NCBI GenBank assembly: GCA_958352845.1
Contig: CATWQC010000020.1
Location: forward strand, 1 to 32,094
Source: an uncultured Collinsella sp.
Lineage (GTDB): Bacteria; Actinomycetota; Coriobacteriia; Coriobacteriales; Coriobacteriaceae
Length of the DNA: 32,094 nucleotides
Reading direction: 5' to 3'
Both the position numbers and the translations under genes were made by a program. Shown here one piece after another: positions 29,931-32,094 of the stretch. Position 1 is the first letter of the stretch, and each line of letters opens with the position of its first letter. Under the pieces are notes generated by a model, which made no database searches, had not been told where the DNA came from, and was given only the letters and a program-made list of their open reading frames with translations.

Positions 29931-31895
29931 ATGGCAGAGAACCAGAACGCCGCCGATCAGGCATCGACGCTCAACGACGAGCGCGCCACCCGCCTGGCCA
30001 AGCGCGCCGCCCTGTTCGAGGCGGGCCAGAACCCCTATCCTGAGCACTCTGAGCTTGAGGACTACGTCGCCGATATCGAGACTAAGTACGCCGATCTTGC
30101 CGATGGTGAGGACACCGAGGATGTCGTGAAGATCGCCGGCCGTGTGGTCGCCAAGCGCGGTCAGGGCAAGATCATGTTCATCGTCGTGCGCGATGCGACT
30201 GCCGAGATTCAGCTGTTCTGCCGCATCAACGACATGGACGAGGCTGCCTGGAATACGCTCAAGGCCCTCGACCTGGGCGACATCCTGGGCGTGGCCGGCG
30301 TGGTCGTGCGCACCCAGCGCGGTCAGCTTTCCGTTGCCCCTAAGAGCGCGACCCTGCTTTCCAAGGCCGTTCGTCCGCTGCCCGAGAAGTTCCACGGTCT
30401 TTCCGACAAGGAGACCCGCTATCGCCAGCGCTACGTCGACCTGATCGCCAACGACGACGTTCGCGAGACCTTCCGTAAGCGTTCGCAGATTCTCTCCACC
30501 TTCCGTCGCTTTATGGAGTCCGACGGCTACATGGAGGTCGAGACCCCCATCCTGCAGACCATCCAGGGCGGCGCTACTGCCAAGCCGTTCATCACTCACT
30601 TCAACGCGCTCGATCAGGAGTGCTACCTGCGTATTGCCACCGAGCTGCACCTCAAGCGCTGCATCGTCGGTGGTTTTGAGCGCGTGTTCGAGATCGGCCG
30701 CATCTTCCGTAACGAGGGCATGGACCTTACCCACAACCCCGAGTTCACCACGATGGAGGCCTACCGTGCCTTCTCCGACCTTGAGGGCATGAAGGCGCTC
30801 GCCCAGGGTGTCATTAAGGCAGCTAACAAGGCCATCGGCAACCCCGAGGTCATCGAGTACCAGGGCCAGACCATCGACCTTTCTGGTGAGTGGGCCAGCC
30901 GTCCCATGACCGACATCGTCTCCGACGTGCTCGGCAAGCAGGTCACCATCGACACGCCGGTCGAGGAGCTTGCTGCCGCCGCGCGCGAGAAGGGCCTGGA
31001 GATTAAGCCCGAGTGGACCGCCGGCAAGATTATCGCCGAGATTTACGATGAGCTGGGCGAGGATACCATCGTCAACCCGACCTTCGTGTGCGATTACCCC
31101 ATCGAGGTCAGCCCGCTTGCCAAGCGTTTTGAGGACGACCCGCGTTTGACCCACCGCTTTGAGCTGGTCATCGCCGGCCACGAGTACGCCAACGCATTCT
31201 CTGAGCTCAACGACCCGGTCGACCAGGCCGAGCGCTTTGCCGCCCAGATGGCCGAGAAGGCCGGCGGCGACGATGAGGCCATGGAGTATGACGAGGACTA
31301 CGTGCGCGCCCTCGAGTACGGTATGCCTCCCGCGGGCGGCATTGGCATCGGCATCGACCGCGTGGTCATGCTGCTCACCAACCAGGCTTCCATCCGCGAC
31401 GTGCTGCTGTTCCCGCACATGAAGCCCGAGAAGGGTTTCCAGTCCGGTGCCGCTGCCGCCAAGGCTGCCGAGGCCGGCAACGCCGCGAGCCCGTTCGTTG
31501 AGTCGCTTAAGCCCACGCTCGATTACTCCAAGATCGCCGTTGAGCCGCTGTTCGAGGAGTTCGTCGACTTCGATACCTTCTCCAAGAGCGATTTCCGCGC
31601 TGTGAAGGTCAAGGCATGCGAGGCCGTCAAGAAGTCCAAGAAGCTGCTGAACTTTACGCTCGACGACGGTACCGGTACCGACCGCACCATCCTCTCCGGT
31701 ATTCACGCTTATTACGAGCCCGAGGACCTGGTCGGCAAGACCTTGCTCGCCATCACCAACCTGCCTCCGCGCAAGATGATGGGTATTCCCAGCTGCGGCA
31801 TGCTGATCAGCGCTGTCCACGAGGAGGAGGGCGAGGAGCGCCTCAACCTGATCCAGCTCGACGCCTCCATCCCCGCCGGCGCAAAGATGTACTAG
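29931..31895 (+). CDS. lysS: Lysyl-tRNA synthetase with extra C-terminal tRNA-binding domain
   Basis: This 654-residue class II LysRS charges tRNA-Lys. The N-terminal OB-fold anticodon domain covers about 60-170 (VKIAGRVVAKRGQGKIMFIVVRD). Catalytic motifs are MEVETPIL (motif 1), FEIGRIFRNEGMDLTHNPEF (motif 2) and GGIGIGIDRVVMLL (motif 3). The usual enzyme ends near residue 505 after RDVLLFPHMKPE. Here an Ala-rich linker and about 110 more residues follow: DFRAVKVKACEAVKKSKKLL and NLPPRKMMGIPSCGML are hallmarks of the MetRS C-terminal/Trbp111 tRNA-binding OB fold. TGAGGAG precedes ATG by seven bases. The fusion probably raises tRNA affinity. Confidence 0.96.
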   Translation: MAENQNAADQASTLNDERATRLAKRAALFEAGQNPYPEHSELEDYVADIETKYADLADGEDTEDVVKIAGRVVAKRGQGKIMFIVVRDATAEIQLFCRINDMDEAAWNTLKALDLGDILGVAGVVVRTQRGQLSVAPKSATLLSKAVRPLPEKFHGLSDKETRYRQRYVDLIANDDVRETFRKRSQILSTFRRFMESDGYMEVETPILQTIQGGATAKPFITHFNALDQECYLRIATELHLKRCIVGGFERVFEIGRIFRNEGMDLTHNPEFTTMEAYRAFSDLEGMKALAQGVIKAANKAIGNPEVIEYQGQTIDLSGEWASRPMTDIVSDVLGKQVTIDTPVEELAAAAREKGLEIKPEWTAGKIIAEIYDELGEDTIVNPTFVCDYPIEVSPLAKRFEDDPRLTHRFELVIAGHEYANAFSELNDPVDQAERFAAQMAEKAGGDDEAMEYDEDYVRALEYGMPPAGGIGIGIDRVVMLLTNQASIRDVLLFPHMKPEKGFQSGAAAAKAAEAGNAASPFVESLKPTLDYSKIAVEPLFEEFVDFDTFSKSDFRAVKVKACEAVKKSKKLLNFTLDDGTGTDRTILSGIHAYYEPEDLVGKTLLAITNLPPRKMMGIPSCGMLISAVHEEEGEERLNLIQLDASIPAGAKMY

Positions 31896-31897
31896 GG

Positions 31898-31927
31898 GGT
31901 TACGCGGGTTTACCAACCCGCGTAACC
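31898..31927 (+). terminator. Hairpin right after lysS
   Basis: A perfect 13-bp stem ggttacgcgggtt/aacccgcgtaacc with loop tacc begins 3 bases after the stop. No T-run follows, so it may protect the mRNA end or work with the next hairpin. Confidence 0.55.
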
Positions 31928-31968
31928 AGTTGACGCTGCGCGCCGCCCAGGGCGACAATTTGTCATTC

Positions 31969-32010
31969 AAAAGGCAAGGCATGACCAGAAGGTCTATGCC
32001 TTGCCTTTTT
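31969..32010. terminator. Strong bidirectional terminator beyond lysS
   Basis: The 14-bp perfect stem aaaaggcaaggcat/atgccttgcctttt (31969-31982 / 31996-32009) contains an inner gacc-agaa-ggtc stem. A-run and T-run lie on the two sides, so it can stop transcription in either direction. An outer inverted repeat surrounds it (31938-31958 with 32020-32043). Confidence 0.88.
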
Positions 32011-32094
32011 CATGCCAACTTGTTCGCCCTGGACGGCGCTCGCTCATATGACCCAATCCGCTGTCAAGAGCCACAATGGCCCCGCCGACCGCTT
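32011..32094. other. Window end, no gene seen
   Basis: Apart from the outer palindrome arm ttgttcgccctggacggcg, no start codon with a ribosome site and no reading frame can be supported here. Confidence 0.4.

Noticed and set aside
29799..31982. 727-codon open frame antisense to lysS
   Set aside because: It is a shadow of a strongly biased gene; it also runs through terminators and has no recognisable domain.

Overview
The window looks like chromosomal DNA of a high-GC, gut-type actinobacterium of the class Coriobacteriia, most like Collinsella. This is an inference from protein character, codon use biased to G/C third positions, a Veg–IspE gene pair of the type also found in Firmicutes, and many palindromic spacers. 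No 16S or other direct taxonomic marker is present. Almost all of the window is core metabolism. I found no phage, transposase, CRISPR array or obvious defence or secretion island.

Layout. 1-3940: the end of a membrane protein gene with a Pro/Glu-rich tail, an M20D amidohydrolase (minus strand) and a divergent YtcJ-like amidohydrolase. 3941-4848: about 900 bp without a credible gene, filled with nested palindromes. 4849-6876: groES-groEL. 6877-7319: more palindromes, including perfect 38-base arms and a tandem hairpin repeat of about 82 bp. 7320-10842: an FMN riboswitch controlling a riboflavin ECF transporter operon (ribU, a fused double ATPase, ecfT), followed by two tandem FMN-binding split-barrel proteins (10873-11781). 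12048-16934: argC-argJ-argB-argD, the glutamate-to-acetylornithine arm of arginine synthesis, closed by a long terminator hairpin. 16935-17568: two nearly identical 185-bp repeats next to a minus-strand tRNA-Val(TAC), each ending in a copy of the tRNA 3' end. 17626-21734 (minus): asnB and a polar amino-acid ABC transporter in which binding protein and permease are one polypeptide. 22019-27434 (plus): a MurE-like ligase, a HAD phosphatase, murI, rph, rdgB and dtd. 27565-31895: veg, ispE, tRNA-Pro(CGG), tatA, greA and a lysS with an extra C-terminal tRNA-binding domain.

Functional themes. Nitrogen and amino-acid handling recurs: arginine precursors, asparagine synthetase, a glutamine-type importer and hydrolases of N-acyl compounds. 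The MurE-like ligase and MurI serve the cell wall, and IspE serves isoprenoids. Rph, GreA, Dtd, RdgB and LysRS serve information processing and nucleotide or translation quality control.

The least explained material is non-coding: long palindromes on both sides of groESL and beyond lysS, the tRNA-Val-linked 185-bp duplication, and a short AATTTGG-type motif that recurs just after stop codons. Among proteins, the LysRS fusion and the three-part GlnH-insert-GlnP fusion are the most notable. Nothing visible amounts to a clear new multi-gene system.
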